This document shows positions 9,536-21,861 of a stretch of 64,000 nucleotides of DNA, piece by piece. Source of the stretch: Oidiodendron maius Zn (lineage: Eukaryota; Ascomycota; Leotiomycetes; Myxotrichaceae); NCBI GenBank assembly GCA_000827325.1, contig KN832880.1:724803-788802 (forward strand), given 5' to 3'. Within the stretch, counting starts at the first letter, position 1. Every line of letters starts with the position of its first letter. Made by a program: the position numbers and the translations under genes. The notes under the pieces were generated by a model that did not search any database, was not told where the DNA came from, and saw only the letters and a list, made by a program, of their open reading frames with translations.

Positions 9536-11185
9536 ATGCGTCTCATTAACACGGCTACTCTCGAGTTTGAAGAATATTTCGGGTCGTGCATACCCAAATA
9601 CGCAATCCTGTCGCACGCCTGGGAAAAGGAAGAAGTCTCATTTCAGGACTGGGCGGACCGTAGACAACGGGCCACAAAGGCCGGATACCGCAAGATACTT
9701 CTGGCCTGCGACCAGGCTAAGAGGGATCGGCTCCAATATCTCTGGGTCGACACGAACTGTATCGACAAATCTAGCTCCGCCGAGTTAGCAGAGGCCATAA
9801 ATTCTATGTTTGCTTGGTATCGCGACTCGGTCATCTGCTACGCATATTTGGAGGATTATCCGCAGCAAAGTTTTATCAAAAGCCGCTGGTTTACTCGCGG
9901 CTGGACCCTGCAGGAACTTTTGGCCCCGAGAGAGGTGGTCTTTTTCTCTAAGGACTGGACACAATTGGGCTGCAGGGAGGATAGGGTGGGGGACATCTCA
10001 GAAATAACAGGCATCGAAAAAGGCTACCTCGATGGATCCTTGCGGCTGAATTCCGCCAGTGTTGCTTGCCGGATGAGTTGGGTTTCTCGCCGAACCACTA
10101 CTAGGATCGAGGATATGGCCTACTGCATGCTGGGAATCTTCGATATCAACATTCCGCTGCTGTATGGGGAAGGATCTAAGGCCTTTATACGATTGCAGGA
10201 AGAAATTATTCGTGTATCTAATGATCAGTCGATATTCTGTTGGACATGGAATGATGACGTTCCGCAGGGCTGGGTTAGCATGCTGGCCCCATCACCATCC
10301 ACTTTTTCAGGCTCAGCCGACTATTGGGATGTTCGACAAGGGGGGAACAACAAGCCACTCTCCTACTCAATTACGAACGCTGGATTACACATCCGGCTCC
10401 CTATAGTCCGGACTTGGTCCTATTACCTCGCCGTTCTGAGCGTCCAACGCAGTGACAGATGCCGCGCTGGTATTCCTTTGAAAGGTCCCCTTGGAAATGG
10501 GGTGTTGGAAAGGCTGCCGTTTCCGAATAGTCCCGTCGACTTTCCAGAGTTTGGTAGTAGTGAGCCAGAGCACGAGCTATATATCCCGATAACAAGCATC
10601 AGAAGATATACTGAATATTTTGACCCCCTGCCTAATTCAAATTATTGCGGGCTGCTTGTCTTCTTCAACAACATAGAACACCTTGTCAATTTTCGAAGCT
10701 ACACTGCTCGGAGGTTCAATCCACTGACAAGCCTCTTTCTATTTGATAGGGATGAAGCCATTTCGGGAGGAATCCTTCGATTCGAGAGATCGAATTCCGA
10801 GGAATTCATGGTTTTCTTCGGAGCCTCTCGGAAGGTTGTAGGCCACACAGGCAACACAGGCAACACAGGCGTCAGGATTCATTGGTTCGCTAAATCAATG
10901 CCTACGCGGTGCCTGGAACTGAGTGATATAATGTTGGCCAAGAAGTTAGATCATATGAAGAGATGTGTCGTGATAGGTCAGAGTCATTGCAACGATTGTT
11001 ATGAACGCAACTCTACCGATGTCGCTTTGACATTGTTCAATATAGCGCCCATTCCTTTTAATGAGAGTATTGCAGCTGTCAGGATTTCGCTAATTCAGAA
11101 TGGGGACTCAGAGGACTATAGGATTTCAAAAGAAAGCGATTACGAATCAGATATCGCAGAGGTTGGGGGCGGTAACCATGGGTAA
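9536..11185 (+). CDS. HET-domain (heterokaryon incompatibility) protein, single exon
   Basis: A 549-aa uninterrupted protein beginning MRLINTATLEFEEYFG, the standard start of the HET-E/HET-D type. HET-domain landmarks are in order: YAILSHAWEKEEVSF, LWVDTNCIDKSSSAELAEAINSM, RWFTRGWTLQELLAP, and SWVSRRTTTRIEDMAYCMLGIFDINIPLLYGEGSKAFIRLQEEI, followed by a roughly 300-residue C-terminal region of the kind found in NACHT-less HET proteins. HET domains trigger regulated cell death in response to non-self or to a partner receptor. Near residue 440 a 9-bp unit is repeated three times (GNTGNTG), a short slippage-prone tract. There are no ankyrin or WD repeats. It looks intact. The partner or trigger is unknown. 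Confidence 0.93.
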   Translation: MRLINTATLEFEEYFGSCIPKYAILSHAWEKEEVSFQDWADRRQRATKAGYRKILLACDQAKRDRLQYLWVDTNCIDKSSSAELAEAINSMFAWYRDSVICYAYLEDYPQQSFIKSRWFTRGWTLQELLAPREVVFFSKDWTQLGCREDRVGDISEITGIEKGYLDGSLRLNSASVACRMSWVSRRTTTRIEDMAYCMLGIFDINIPLLYGEGSKAFIRLQEEIIRVSNDQSIFCWTWNDDVPQGWVSMLAPSPSTFSGSADYWDVRQGGNNKPLSYSITNAGLHIRLPIVRTWSYYLAVLSVQRSDRCRAGIPLKGPLGNGVLERLPFPNSPVDFPEFGSSEPEHELYIPITSIRRYTEYFDPLPNSNYCGLLVFFNNIEHLVNFRSYTARRFNPLTSLFLFDRDEAISGGILRFERSNSEEFMVFFGASRKVVGHTGNTGNTGVRIHWFAKSMPTRCLELSDIMLAKKLDHMKRCVVIGQSHCNDCYERNSTDVALTLFNIAPIPFNESIAAVRISLIQNGDSEDYRISKESDYESDIAEVGGGNHG

Positions 11186-11759
11186 GGTTACGGGGTCCCA
11201 TTTCAGATTCTAGGCAGCTAGAAGCCTTTCCTATGTGGCCTAATGACTCACTTCTTTTACCCTTACGCGTATTTAGTCGCATTCTAGACAATTTATAATG
11301 CTTACGCTTCACTTTGCAGCATCCTTATTCTACAGGGTATAAGTTTAAGTAGGACTGTACTGAAATAACACTAACCGCGTCAATAAATTATAAATTATAG
11401 CATATATGTACGATTATAATTAACCATTATTAAATCTTTAGCTTACTCCTTTAACCTATTCCCTCTAAGTTATACATTATGTAGCTTTATCGAGTATCAA
11501 TTTAGCCCTTAGTAAGGAGGCCGGACTGTTAGTTAGGATATTGATATCTAGTGGAGTAAAAGAGAAAACAGGAACTATAAATTAACAGTTACATCTAGAC
11601 ATCAAGAGCAGCCTAAGACTCCGACCTCATATTAATTAGAAATCTGTTCCGGGATTAACCTCGATCATAGGAACAATATCTCAGACGCTTATCTATGGGA
11701 GATTTAGACCAAGGAGTGGCATAAGCCTCGTGAATTCCTGTACCTTATCCTATACCTGT
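11186..11759. other. Intergenic, AT-rich stretch
   Basis: 11330-11480 is markedly AT-rich. I saw no gene and no clear element ends. Confidence 0.45.
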
Positions 11760-12371
11760 CTAGCTAATAGCTACATAAAATCCAATTGGACATGTCTCCG
11801 AGCTTTGCAAATAGGTAAAAGTAGAATCAGGACTACAAAGCATCCCACTAACTTCCAACCCCGTCATCCCCGTCTGAATACCACACCCACCCACGTTGAT
11901 GGTATATGCATTTCCAGGACTCAATATAGCGGGCGGACTTGGAGGGCTCGGACCGGGAGGTGGTTGATTAGCATACGTGGTTTCCAGAGTCGCACCACTC
12001 CCAAACGCATACCCCGTGAACGTGAAGTGGCCCCCGCCATTGTAAACATAAGGCGAGTAAGTCTCGTGGTGATCAGGGAACAAGAACTCGAGGGTGCAGG
12101 TTTTCCCGACCGCAGATGGAGGGATTTCGAGGTTGAAGATGGTGCAGAAGTCATTCGGCGTTATAATGGGAAATTGCGTGGATCCAAACCGGATGTCGGG
12201 AAATTTGGCGCTGACGGGGACCATGAGGGTAGGAGAGAGGTAACCTGGCGGGAGTGTACCACCCGATGGGCAGGACTCGAGATGGCGCTCGCTGATAACT
12301 TCGAGGGGCATGGCCATGGGGCTGGCAATTGCGCTGCCTAGAAGAGCCACGATTGAAATCACGGACTTCAT
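11760..12371 (-). CDS. Secreted But2-type (ubiquitin-3-binding-like C-terminal domain) wall protein
   Basis: Single exon, 203 aa. Residues 1-17 are a signal peptide (MKSVISIVALLGSAIAS). The remainder resembles the But2 C-terminal domain found in many secreted fungal proteins: TLMVPVSAKFPDIRFGSTQFPIITPNDFCTIFNLEIP ... TCTLEFLFPDH ... FTFTGYAFGSGATLETTY, then a Pro-rich bridge (QPPPGPSPPSPPA) and a second beta-rich block with paired cysteines (VGGCGIQTGMTGLEVSGMLCSPDS ... ETCPIGFYVAIS). The domain name comes from fission-yeast But2, but in filamentous fungi these are secreted, often GPI- or wall-associated proteins of unknown function. No GPI tail is visible. Moderately strong family call. Confidence 0.75.
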   Translation of the reverse strand: MKSVISIVALLGSAIASPMAMPLEVISERHLESCPSGGTLPPGYLSPTLMVPVSAKFPDIRFGSTQFPIITPNDFCTIFNLEIPPSAVGKTCTLEFLFPDHHETYSPYVYNGGGHFTFTGYAFGSGATLETTYANQPPPGPSPPSPPAILSPGNAYTINVGGCGIQTGMTGLEVSGMLCSPDSTFTYLQSSETCPIGFYVAIS

Positions 12372-15300
12372 GCTGAAAGATTGCGCGATAAAAAAACTTT
12401 TAGAACAGGATTGTGACTTTTCTAATGCAGATGAGACAGCTAGAAAGAATAGGTGTGGGTGCAGAGCTTCAGCCTTTTATATTCTCAGGGGCCACGTTAG
12501 TCTTCCCAGCCTGGCAGTAAGCGATCTACAATGTGCGGACTTGGAATGAGATGAGTTTTCGTTTTTTTTATCAGCTCACAAAGAGTAGCAAATCAGGAAT
12601 ACAGGATATGATCAGATGAATCAGGGTTATTTTTATTTGGCTCGCAGCTTCGTGAGCGTGCCGAGTTTTGTGACAGTTGTCCAAGCCTCCGGATTTTGGT
12701 GGGGAAGTCCGAAATCTTAAGCAAGGGGAGATGCAGTTACTTGTCTGCAAACGAGTTAGTGCGTACTTCTATTGACTCCTCCGATATATGGAAGCCTTGT
12801 TAATGGCTGTGTCTCGGACATAGTTTGAGAATGATGTTCCGGCTGGCCTTCGCACTTTGCTGACTTCAACATTCCAGCCTGCCTTTACATTTCTGCACCC
12901 TCTGACATCTGCTCATGGGGTTCTCGCGCCCTATTATACATTTTATATCAACTACAGGGCCAAATATTCTCGAAAAATAGATTAAATAACAAGTTCAAAT
13001 ACAACATATATTTATACTAAGTTTTGAGCTGAGACTCATGGAGGATTACAAGTACGTAGATCACGTGACCCCCCTGAAAACCGGGTACACAAGTTGTGGT
13101 CGAATAATAGGGTGAAACTTAATTCAATTTATTAGATTGTGAGTAACAGTCTGACTACCCAACACTGTATGTCTTTAGCTGGTGCTTTTATATCCTTACG
13201 GTTATAGGAGTCGTAAGCCCCTTATATATCCCTTGATGCATATGCACTTTTGTATGTGTCACAACCCGTCTGATCTGCCTTGTTATGTTCATATTGTATA
13301 CGCCTTCTTAATATGCAGACTTTGAGGATATACTTTTATTCTACAGATGCCTAAGGCGTTAATAATGTCAATAGATAATTGCTTTATTATCAGAGAAAAT
13401 TGAGAATCACAATACTACACCTGAGTCAATATTCCCACGATTTGTTGATGCATCTAGACAGCCACTGGATAAAATTGGACTTATACATGGCGCTGTTTGG
13501 CGTTGGAGTTATCCATATAGTCCTAGAGCGCGGAGTTGCTGCCCAGAAATGGTGGTCTTGAATTGCAGTTATTCCTTCGAATACTCCACTCAGGACAGTA
13601 GACCAAAATATGGAACGAGTGTTATATGATACGGCACATCTCTCCACAAGAAGACGATTCCAATTTTAAAAGGCATTCAGGAATTGCTGAAATACGTACT
13701 ATCTCGCGAGCTCATACCTAGTACAGAGCTGATGCCCCTTAGCGCTAGCACATCGATTACAGTTCTAGGAGAGAAAGAATCAAAATCTACTTACTACACT
13801 GGGCAGGGATGTATCTACCTTCACTTACCTGTCTATCGAGTAGTTCCATTACATGTGGGTGTACAGAGCCACTTTCGAAACGCTCTCCAGTCTTGGTTCC
13901 AATATGTCCAATTGACGTTCATAAATATAGCATGGATAAGGGACCTGCCTCTGGCTACACACGACCCTCCTTGCCCAGCCACAATATTTGATACGAGAAA
14001 CTTACGGCGTTCGCCGTATTTCTTGCACGGTAGCGCAAATCTTAAATTGATTCCTGATCCGCGTTGTACGATCTTTCCACTCAACATCTGTACAATGAAT
14101 AACACCATCAAGTTCCTTTGTAGAAGGTTGCTTCCTATGAATGTTGACTGTTCGTGATGCGGTGGCGCGATTTTTATATCATATCTTCATGTTTCCTCGG
14201 CTTATTCTTCTCCCTCTTGGTCCTTATTCCGGGCTGCCAGAGGAGCATCTTGCCAGATGTCGCAATAGCCACGGTCAGTGTTCCGCTTATCCATTCCCTT
14301 TGCCCATGAAGCGTCTGGTTAACTGTATGCACAGTACTGGTATCATGGTAACTACAGATCCTCGAGCCTGCCGGTGAGGTGAAGATCACAACGCGATAGA
14401 TTGGAGGCAATTTCGACGAGTGGTTCTTCTCGGTGCATTATCTCTCCATCTCCGCAAGTTACGTAGGAGGGGAAGATTCTCTTGACTACATTCATCTCGA
14501 CTGCTCGCTTCGACCGGGAAGCTTTATATTTAGAGAAGACGATAAATTTATTCTAGACTACTCGTCGGTTGGAGACTCTTATCCTATTATTCCGCGGTAT
14601 GATATTAATAGTTTCGATTTGCATCCTCCCCTTGCTATGCTAGTGCTAAGTATAATGTTCAGTGTTCTAAGTGTAACATCTTTATTATACGAACTTTTCA
14701 CACGGTGACAGTCAAGATTAGTTATTATTGGGCCGATCGATCTAGTCTCAGTATGCGCTATTGGAGTATGGTATAGTCCTTGGCCGTCCACCTCTTAATT
14801 TCTAACAATAGACAGGCCGCCTCAACATATCTTCTTATATCTTCATCGATTGTTAGTGTAATTATCCTACGAAGTGGGTACGAAGAAGAAGGATATAGTC
14901 TGGGCGAGTCACTTCAAAGGGTTAAGTGTAGGCTAATCTAAGAGCATTATAAAGCTACGGCCCTGCTTTTGGATGGAAATAACTAACAGATGGTATTAGT
15001 GAGCCGCAGTGGGCTTCATGTATCTTGCATTCCTAATCAAGCTATGTGATATTATAATACAGAGGGAAAAAAGAAGGAGGTTATTGCACACCGGGCAAAT
15101 TTAATATACGAGAGAGATACCTAGATTGACCTTATCCTTAATTAGCCTCACTATCACTCAATGGCCCAAATGACTGAACTTCCGATTCCCATCCCGACGC
15201 TGATACGTCGTCTTCAGAACCCAATCCTTACTTAACGGTAAAAAGTCAAAGGAGGCAGCACTCGCGCTCGGAATGGAGGATAATATTTAGTAAGATAAGC

Positions 15301-16430
15301 CGATGTATCAAGAAACCCATCCTAGGGTCCCTTCTCCATCGAGAGCCTTTGACCTTTCATTGATCGCAGCTCTTGGTAGGCATTATTCGTAAAACAGCCT
15401 GTTAGAAGCAGTTGCGACAGCAGGGATACTAAGGAGAGAATCAAGCAGGCCCAGAATAATGTGGCGATACTTGACCCTGCCTCCCGCGATGTTTCTCGAC
15501 GGGAACACAACGGGAATTAGAATTAATTTGCTGACTATCCTGGTCACATTTACTGTATCTGTACCTTTTCGTTTTCACCGCCAGGCGCACTAACCGTTTC
15601 TAGTTCGTAGTCATTCGGTCTAACCTCATACATCCTAGCCTCGGTGCCAGAAATACCCATTTGTCCTTCATGCCTTCCACACCTGTCAATGAGATATTTG
15701 CTAAGATTATGACCCCGTATACGGCACTTGTATGCTCACTGCACGAAATACAACCAGACAAGGGCAAAGTGCTCTGGTAAGCTGTCATTAGCATGAGGTT
15801 AGTTTAAGGTACTGGTGCTGACCGTTTGAAGAGCTACCATGTATTGGGTTAGCGAACCGGGGACTGCGCGCTAGAACTAGCTAGCGTATGCATGCCAAAT
15901 CGATGGTCGGTAATACAAATCCCAGATTTAGAAACACCGGCAAATTTCAAATACCATACTTTTATGGATGCTTTTCAAGTTATGGTGCATCAGTCCTTTT
16001 CCAGTCCAGCCTAAGATGGAGCTTACGCTCGTGCTTACGTGGCATGAAACTTAGGATGTGACAATTCGAGCTCGTGATACACTCGCACGAATAACCGCTT
16101 ACCCCCCTTTGCGTAATTAGGGTTCGAATATAAGCTGTATTACCATTTTGGGATATTAGGATACGAATATTACTAGTTACCCTTTTTCTGCCAGTAGGTG
16201 TACTTCGAGACCCTTGATACTATGTTATTTGAGAGGCCCTTTCTATCTCATTATTACTTTTACGCCATGAGTTATACTCCCGTACACTTGATCTAGTGAC
16301 CCCGCCCCAACCTACCAGCTCAACTCTTCGACTTAGTCAAGACGAGGTAAAATTTATGTTTACACACTGTTCTAAATAGTACATATAGACTCATTTCTAT
16401 TTAATTGGGTCCCATTTGAGCCATCTGTAA
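12372..16430. other. Long gene-poor stretch with possible gene relics
   Basis: About 4 kb without a supportable gene. AT-rich patches lie near 12950-13140. Two minus-strand snatches read like decayed protein: 14174-14410 (PPIYRVVIFTSPAGSRICSYHDTSTVHTVNQ..., family unknown) and about 15540-15680 (MGISGTEARMYEVRPNDYELETVSAPGGENEK, like the cytosolic tail of a fungal rhodopsin-type membrane protein). Neither forms a model. Confidence 0.35.
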
Positions 16431-18118
16431 CTAGTATTCTACAACTGCAGTACTCCAAAACTGCAGACCCTGCTCATCGTGCCTTCTATCTATCCACAAG
16501 AAGCTCTTGAATGTCAATCTAAGAGAGTCCCAGTTGTAAATGTTCCAAAACTGAGCTGCCTCTCGGAGTCGAACTGCAAACCATGATCGATCCTTGTAGT
16601 CCCGGGAATTCATACCCCCAAAGAAGATAACCCATATCAATAGGTGGGGACACGGCATTGTCCTAATGTCGATGTCACTTAAATGTCTTCTGAGTGCCGA
16701 AATGGGATTGGAGAGATCTATTTTCGCCACTTCCATATCCGAAGTTTCGGCGAAGATTGTGCTCAGATATATCTGGATTCCTAGAGAGCATGATTCGTTT
16801 ATGAATTTCTGTTCCGGTTCTCCCTCTGCCACGCTTGAGAGAAGCAAACGAGTCTCCATTAAAAATAATGCCGCTTTCGCTACTAATTGGTCAACTCCCA
16901 TGTTGCTTTCTGCTGCTTGGTTCATTACAGTCGTTAAGTTCTTAATCACGATAAACGTGGCTAATAACTGTGTGTCGAACCCTTCAATGGCTGCATCCCA
17001 TCGGCTATCGGTTTCCAATTCCGGAAGCAAAAGCGGGTATGTGATGTGTTGCTGATTAGATGACTCCGTTACCCAAGGGAAATATAACATGACTGACGTT
17101 CCGTCGCAGCCATGCAAATTGGCGCTGGATTATGGGTCAATAACGAGTTACTCAAAGACGATCGAGTATATCCTACAAATGAGTCACGCCTTGCACTCTC
17201 TTATCCAATTTTGACATCCCCCCCCTAAGCTCTATCATTTGCTGTAGGCCCGTCATGTGCGAAGCCCAAGTTGAAAGATTTAATGCAACTCCCTAAAATA
17301 TATTAGTGGCAGTAAATCAGGGGATGATACATCTTTATGTAATATACCTCCTCGATGGCTAGATATGCAACAGCAGTGATTGTTCCATCTGCGACAGATT
17401 CGGAATTGGAGAGCCTATCACTAATCGTGCGAAGAGCATCTTTCTTAAGGATATACCTCATAGGCGAAAATCCTTGTCCAGATACTTCATCGACATAAAG
17501 GGCTGCCGCGCAAAGTAGCGCTCGAAGAGTAGCAGCATCTGCGAGGTCCCTTTGCAACCATATCGACCTCGGGCACTGGGGTAGGTGCCGTTCATGTTCT
17601 TTAGTTTTTGGGCATAGTTTGTGTACAATATCAGATGCGTCTGAATTGTTGTCAGTATCCCCTAATGCGCAATACGGAATATTAAACAACTTACATAGGT
17701 CTAGTAGGCTATACATATATGGTTGCATCTCGACTGGAAATCTAGAAAAGGGATCAGGCCCACCAAGTGGCTGCGAACCAAGTGGCGGAAGATGTGCCAA
17801 AAGCCCCGCAGGATATTGCATTTGGCTTGAATCCTGTACATCAGGTTTTGAACGGTGACCTTTTAATTGCTTTCGCCAATAGTCGGACATAACATGCGTG
17901 CGAATAAGCTGCCGGGCAGACGGTGCGTATTTGTCTGATCCCGTTGTATTGATAAACGTCAATTCCGCAGCACCCGTCCTTCTTGATCGCGATTTCTTTG
18001 GAGTCTTCTTCTCATACTGTTTACTGTCAAATACAATAACGAATGCATTTGAGGCATCAGATGGTCCCGCCGATGCATTTCCACTTCGCTTAGAGTTTGT
18101 GGATTTACCTGGCAGCAT
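16431..18118 (-). CDS. Fungal transcription-factor-like protein lacking a zinc cluster (paralog A)
   Basis: Four exons (17695-18118, 17348-17640, 17177-17292, 16431-17124; introns 54, 55 and 52 nt) give 508 aa. The N-terminus holds the motif FINTTGSDKYAPSARQLIRTHVMSDYWRKQ, and the rest resembles the Fungal_trans_2 (DUF3468) regulatory region often labelled 'tachykinin family protein' (GGPDPFSRFPVEMQPYMYSLLDL ... CPKTKEHERHLPQCPRSIWL ... LAIEEGVALNLSTWASHMTGLQQMIELRGG ... LHGCDGT). There is no Zn2Cys6 or other DNA-binding finger. The first intron is 54 nt with no in-frame stop, so intron retention would insert 18 residues without breaking the frame. A second copy with the same exon plan lies at 42645-44350. 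The function of these proteins is not established; a transcription-related role rests on domain resemblance only. Confidence 0.8.
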
Positions 18119-18974
18119 TGTGATATTCGCTCTGCCGTTGGGAACAAATGCTGGATCGGTAATTGCTGAAGTTCAATGCGGCTAGGTCAGTTGACTATTT
18201 CCCAGAAGGATCATTTCTCCGAATAAGGGGGAATGTCGACGAATATATCACGTTCTTGTGCTTTCGAAAGGAATGCACTTTTCCGGCTCCGGTCTCGTCT
18301 CTATTGTTAAGCATTGGCACTTGGTAAAAGGGGGTGTATAGTCATCTCTTTATTAAAGTACACCCGCTAACTATATTTGGTAATTTCCGCCTAATTTACT
18401 TGCAATAATAAGCTTATACTATAAGAAGCCCTAATTGCAGAGAGGCTGGAGTGTCATTCAAGGAGTGTAGCCTATCGTGGAAGGTATTGTTTTTGACACT
18501 GAGTCAGCTCGTCTATGCGCGGCCAGTCTAGGTTCGGATGCGCCGAGGAGGAGCTTTGAGTGTGATATTGTGTAAGCGAGCAGGAAAATGGACGTGATGC
18601 TGCAACACTTTTAACTCCGAAATCCGACATGGGCCACTGTGAGGACCACTGAAAGCTCAAGGTTGGACAGTCCGGCTATGGTGTAGGATCGGCCCGGTTT
18701 CTTGGCTGGGGATTTTGTTGGAAGTAACCGGGAGAGAGCAGGGCGAAGATCACAACTATGCAAGAAGGAGAGTTCTCAAAGTCAAGGGTTGAGGAAGTGG
18801 AATAGTAATCATAAAATACCTAATTTCAGCCCTCTCTAGCACATCTGCTTAGACCTGGAGCTGTCAGTTTCAGGCCCGCATCAGCATCAGGGTCTTTGTT
18901 CTCTGATAGCTGATAATTAGTTAGACATAATTATGTTGAGATCAACACGCACAGAAGCCCCAGGATCTACTCTA
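18119..18974. other. Intergenic between two minus-strand regulator-like genes
   Basis: Promoter of paralog A and 3' flank of the C2H2/Zn2Cys6 gene. No gene seen. Confidence 0.5.
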
Positions 18975-21861
18975 TCATTGTATTACCCGTGCAGCATCAC
19001 CTTTGCCCACTCTCTCTAAATCTTCATCACGCTGTATCAACACAATCTTTGTGAAATTCCGCGCGATACCCCATACATCTCTTCGCTTAAGAAGCTCAGC
19101 CGTCTGGTCAAGGACTTGCTTCCTTCCAACGGAGCTGCAGAGAGACGGTACTCCATGCAAATTGATAATTGCATCGCCTCCATCGCGCACCCATGTTCGT
19201 TGACTCGACGCCACCGGGTCATCCGCCGGCCCAAGATGATCAATGCGGATCGTGGACCCCTTGTCGAAGCTGCGGCTTACGGGTAGCAAGCGTGCCATAA
19301 GCGATAATACAACACCGGCATGGAAGACAATGAACGCCTCGTTTGGGTCATTACTAGGATACTGTCTAACTAAGGCGAGGATTTGAGCACAGTGATATGT
19401 GACCTCTCGCGCTCGCATTGGATCCTCACTGGCCCATTGAAACATACGGAGACGGGCATTTTCGGCCGCCACGTCCTTCCGCAAGAACGGGTAGAGCCAA
19501 TTCATAAGGTCGCCAGCCCCGTAGAGATGAGCAATGTGAGCAAGTCGCACTCTATACACAAGTCGAGTCATTTCGACTCTTGTAAGTTCCTTCGACATTT
19601 TGGTTGGTGACTGGATAAAACAGTCAATCACCTGGAGAATTCTTCGCTTGCCGTTCTCAAAGCTGGTACCTGCCACATCGCAGATTGGCGATGATTTCAT
19701 ATCTTTGACAGTCCATAGACTCCGGACCAATGTAACTATAATGAGCAAACGATGTTTTTCATCGCGTATCTGGTCCAGCAACTGGCTAGTCCCGTTAAGT
19801 AAGATTTTTATTAGTGCTCTTAGCTGAACTGCGGCGGGATAAGAATTCGTCCAAGGGCGCAGTGTTGCCCAAGAGTAAGCTGATTCTGCTTCCCAAAGGT
19901 CAGAAGAGCACGGCATGCTCAGATTGATGTCTCCCGTGCTAAGATAGGGCCGGCTGTTATGAAGATATGCAACGGATGAGTCGTATTCCTGCCTCTCACG
20001 TCAGGTATGGATCTAGATAAGACAGTAAGGTATGAACATACATAAACTGCCCAACCTAAACGCCGCAATTGCTCTTTGCTAATCCAATCGTTCCATTGAT
20101 CATCGATCGAAGCTTCTTCCTGATGCGTTTGAGAGTCCTCATAGCGAAATAGTCCCATGCACTTTGCATGATGCACCAATAGACTCCGACACGATTCACT
20201 TAGCTCAAAAAGCCGCTCATTTCCACAGCAATAACCATGCATCCCTTGCAGCAGCTGGGCAGTCAAATACGCTTCTGTCCGGACGAACCTTCGGTCATAT
20301 TCGGCCTGTAATGTCGCCGCAGTCAGAAGTTATGCCGTACTTGTCTTGAGGATGAATTACCATGAAAACCAGCAGGCGCCGGCAGAGCTCGGACAACCCG
20401 TTCGCGAAAGATTGTGCCTGCGGAAATTCTGTATAGCAAGCTCCGATGCTTACCATGGCCAGAGTGACAATCAAATCCTTTGCAGGGTCGAATGTAGATT
20501 TATGTATGATGGAAAACACCTGTGGGGCTGAGGTCAACTTGAGTTCTATTCGGGGCAGGGCGAGAAGCATATACAGGATGGAAATGAGCGAAGTACATGT
20601 CAATGCAGTAGTCCAATCTTTCTTTGCTCGGAAAATTTGGCAGGCTTATAGGCTGCCAGGGGCTTCTCCTAGAGGGAATCTGCAAGTACTCCTGCAAAGC
20701 CAGATGGGTCGCGAAGGTCACTGAGGTCGTTGGGAAATACCTCAGACGAGAGTTCGGATCCTGCATATCATCTCCAAGAGAGGGTAGGACAATATTACGG
20801 ACAGTGCTCGGTGCAGTTGCATGCCATTCCATTGGCCAAGGGTCATCTGAGCTGCATCCTTCCTGTAAGTGGGAAATAGAAAGAGCTGCAATCGAAGCGT
20901 CTTTCTCTGAATTCCCTTCCCCGTTAGGTAGTTGCTCGTCATGTAGGTGTTCTATTTGAGACGCTCTAGGTCTTGGAATCGGGTTTCCCGGAAGGTCCAT
21001 AGGATTCAGTGTGACTGACGGTTCCGAGTAGTTGTTAAAATTGCTGTACATGCTTGGTTCAAAGATCCAACCTAAATTTGAATTAAAATCAGTACCGTCG
21101 AAATTTCCATTGAAGGCTCCCAAGAAATCATCGTTGCAAAGATGGGCTACATCAGCACCCGGATCTAAGCCCTCTACTTGACTTTGAGTTCCAGAAAGGT
21201 CCCCTGAAGTATTCAAGAAGCTTTCAAGGATACCGGCGTCGGCCTCTACCTCTCCTGTGGCTAACGGCAAAAGCCTGCTGTGGCTAAGGCTTCCTTTCGG
21301 CGTTTCATTAACACCGAGTTGAATTGAATTCGCATGTTGTTCTGTAGTGCGAGAAACGGTAGATGCAACACGCGATGGACGAGCCGCACTGTTCTTCTCG
21401 TATACACATGGTAGGTTTCTCTTCGCACAGGAGGAGCAAGATGGCCGTTCTGCAAAGCATCTAATCTTGGATCTAAATTCGGTTAGATCAGTATCTCTAA
21501 GTTTCGAGGCTCATAGAACGAACTTGAAGCAGGGCACACAGGCTTTTCTTCTCGGCTTTAGTGGTTTGCGGCATTCGTCATGCACTATCATATGTCGAGA
21601 CAGCACATCCCTGGGGATAAACTACAGTTTAGCTTGCTGTATTGATATAAAGGGAGTCCCCCTCACCTGCGATCGAATGGCCGGGAACAAATTGAGCAGC
21701 GAAACCTATGTTCATAAATATGTCAGCTTAACTTGGCCAGACCCTACCGCCTGCCCGCTGCAGGGAGGCTGTCGCAAAAATTATTTCTCATACCGGCCTA
21801 TTCTATCGTAGGAAACTTTGCGCGAATAAGAGATCGTTGAATTTGAGGTCGTGGAATCCAT
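18975..21861 (-). CDS. C2H2 + Zn2Cys6 hybrid transcription factor with Fungal_trans domain
   Basis: Seven exons (21794-21861, 21667-21705, 21524-21610, 20575-21472, 20361-20519, 20042-20305, 18975-19988) join in one frame to 842 aa. After MDSTTSNSTISYSRKVSYDRIGR comes one C2H2 finger (FRCSICSRPFDRRDVLSRHMIVHD) split by an intron, then a complete binuclear cluster (RRKACVPCFKSKIRCFAERPSCSSCAKRNLPCVYEK), also split by an intron. An acidic/Asn-rich linker precedes the Fungal_trans middle domain (YFAHFHPVFSIIHKSTFDPAKD ... RRLGWAVYEYDSSVAYLHNSRPYLSTGDINLSMP). Such proteins are nuclear regulators, commonly of secondary metabolism or nutrient use. The donor of intron 3 (GTTCGT) is unusual. A P450 and an epoxide hydrolase lie within 6 kb and are plausible targets; this is inference from position. 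Confidence 0.88.

Noticed and set aside
13684-14157. 157-codon plus-strand open frame
   Set aside because: Unusual composition and no recognisable family; the opposite strand reads no worse, so probably chance in a gene-poor stretch.
16125-16145. GGGTTCGAATA resembling a tRNA B box
   Set aside because: No A box, no cloverleaf-capable flanks and no terminator.
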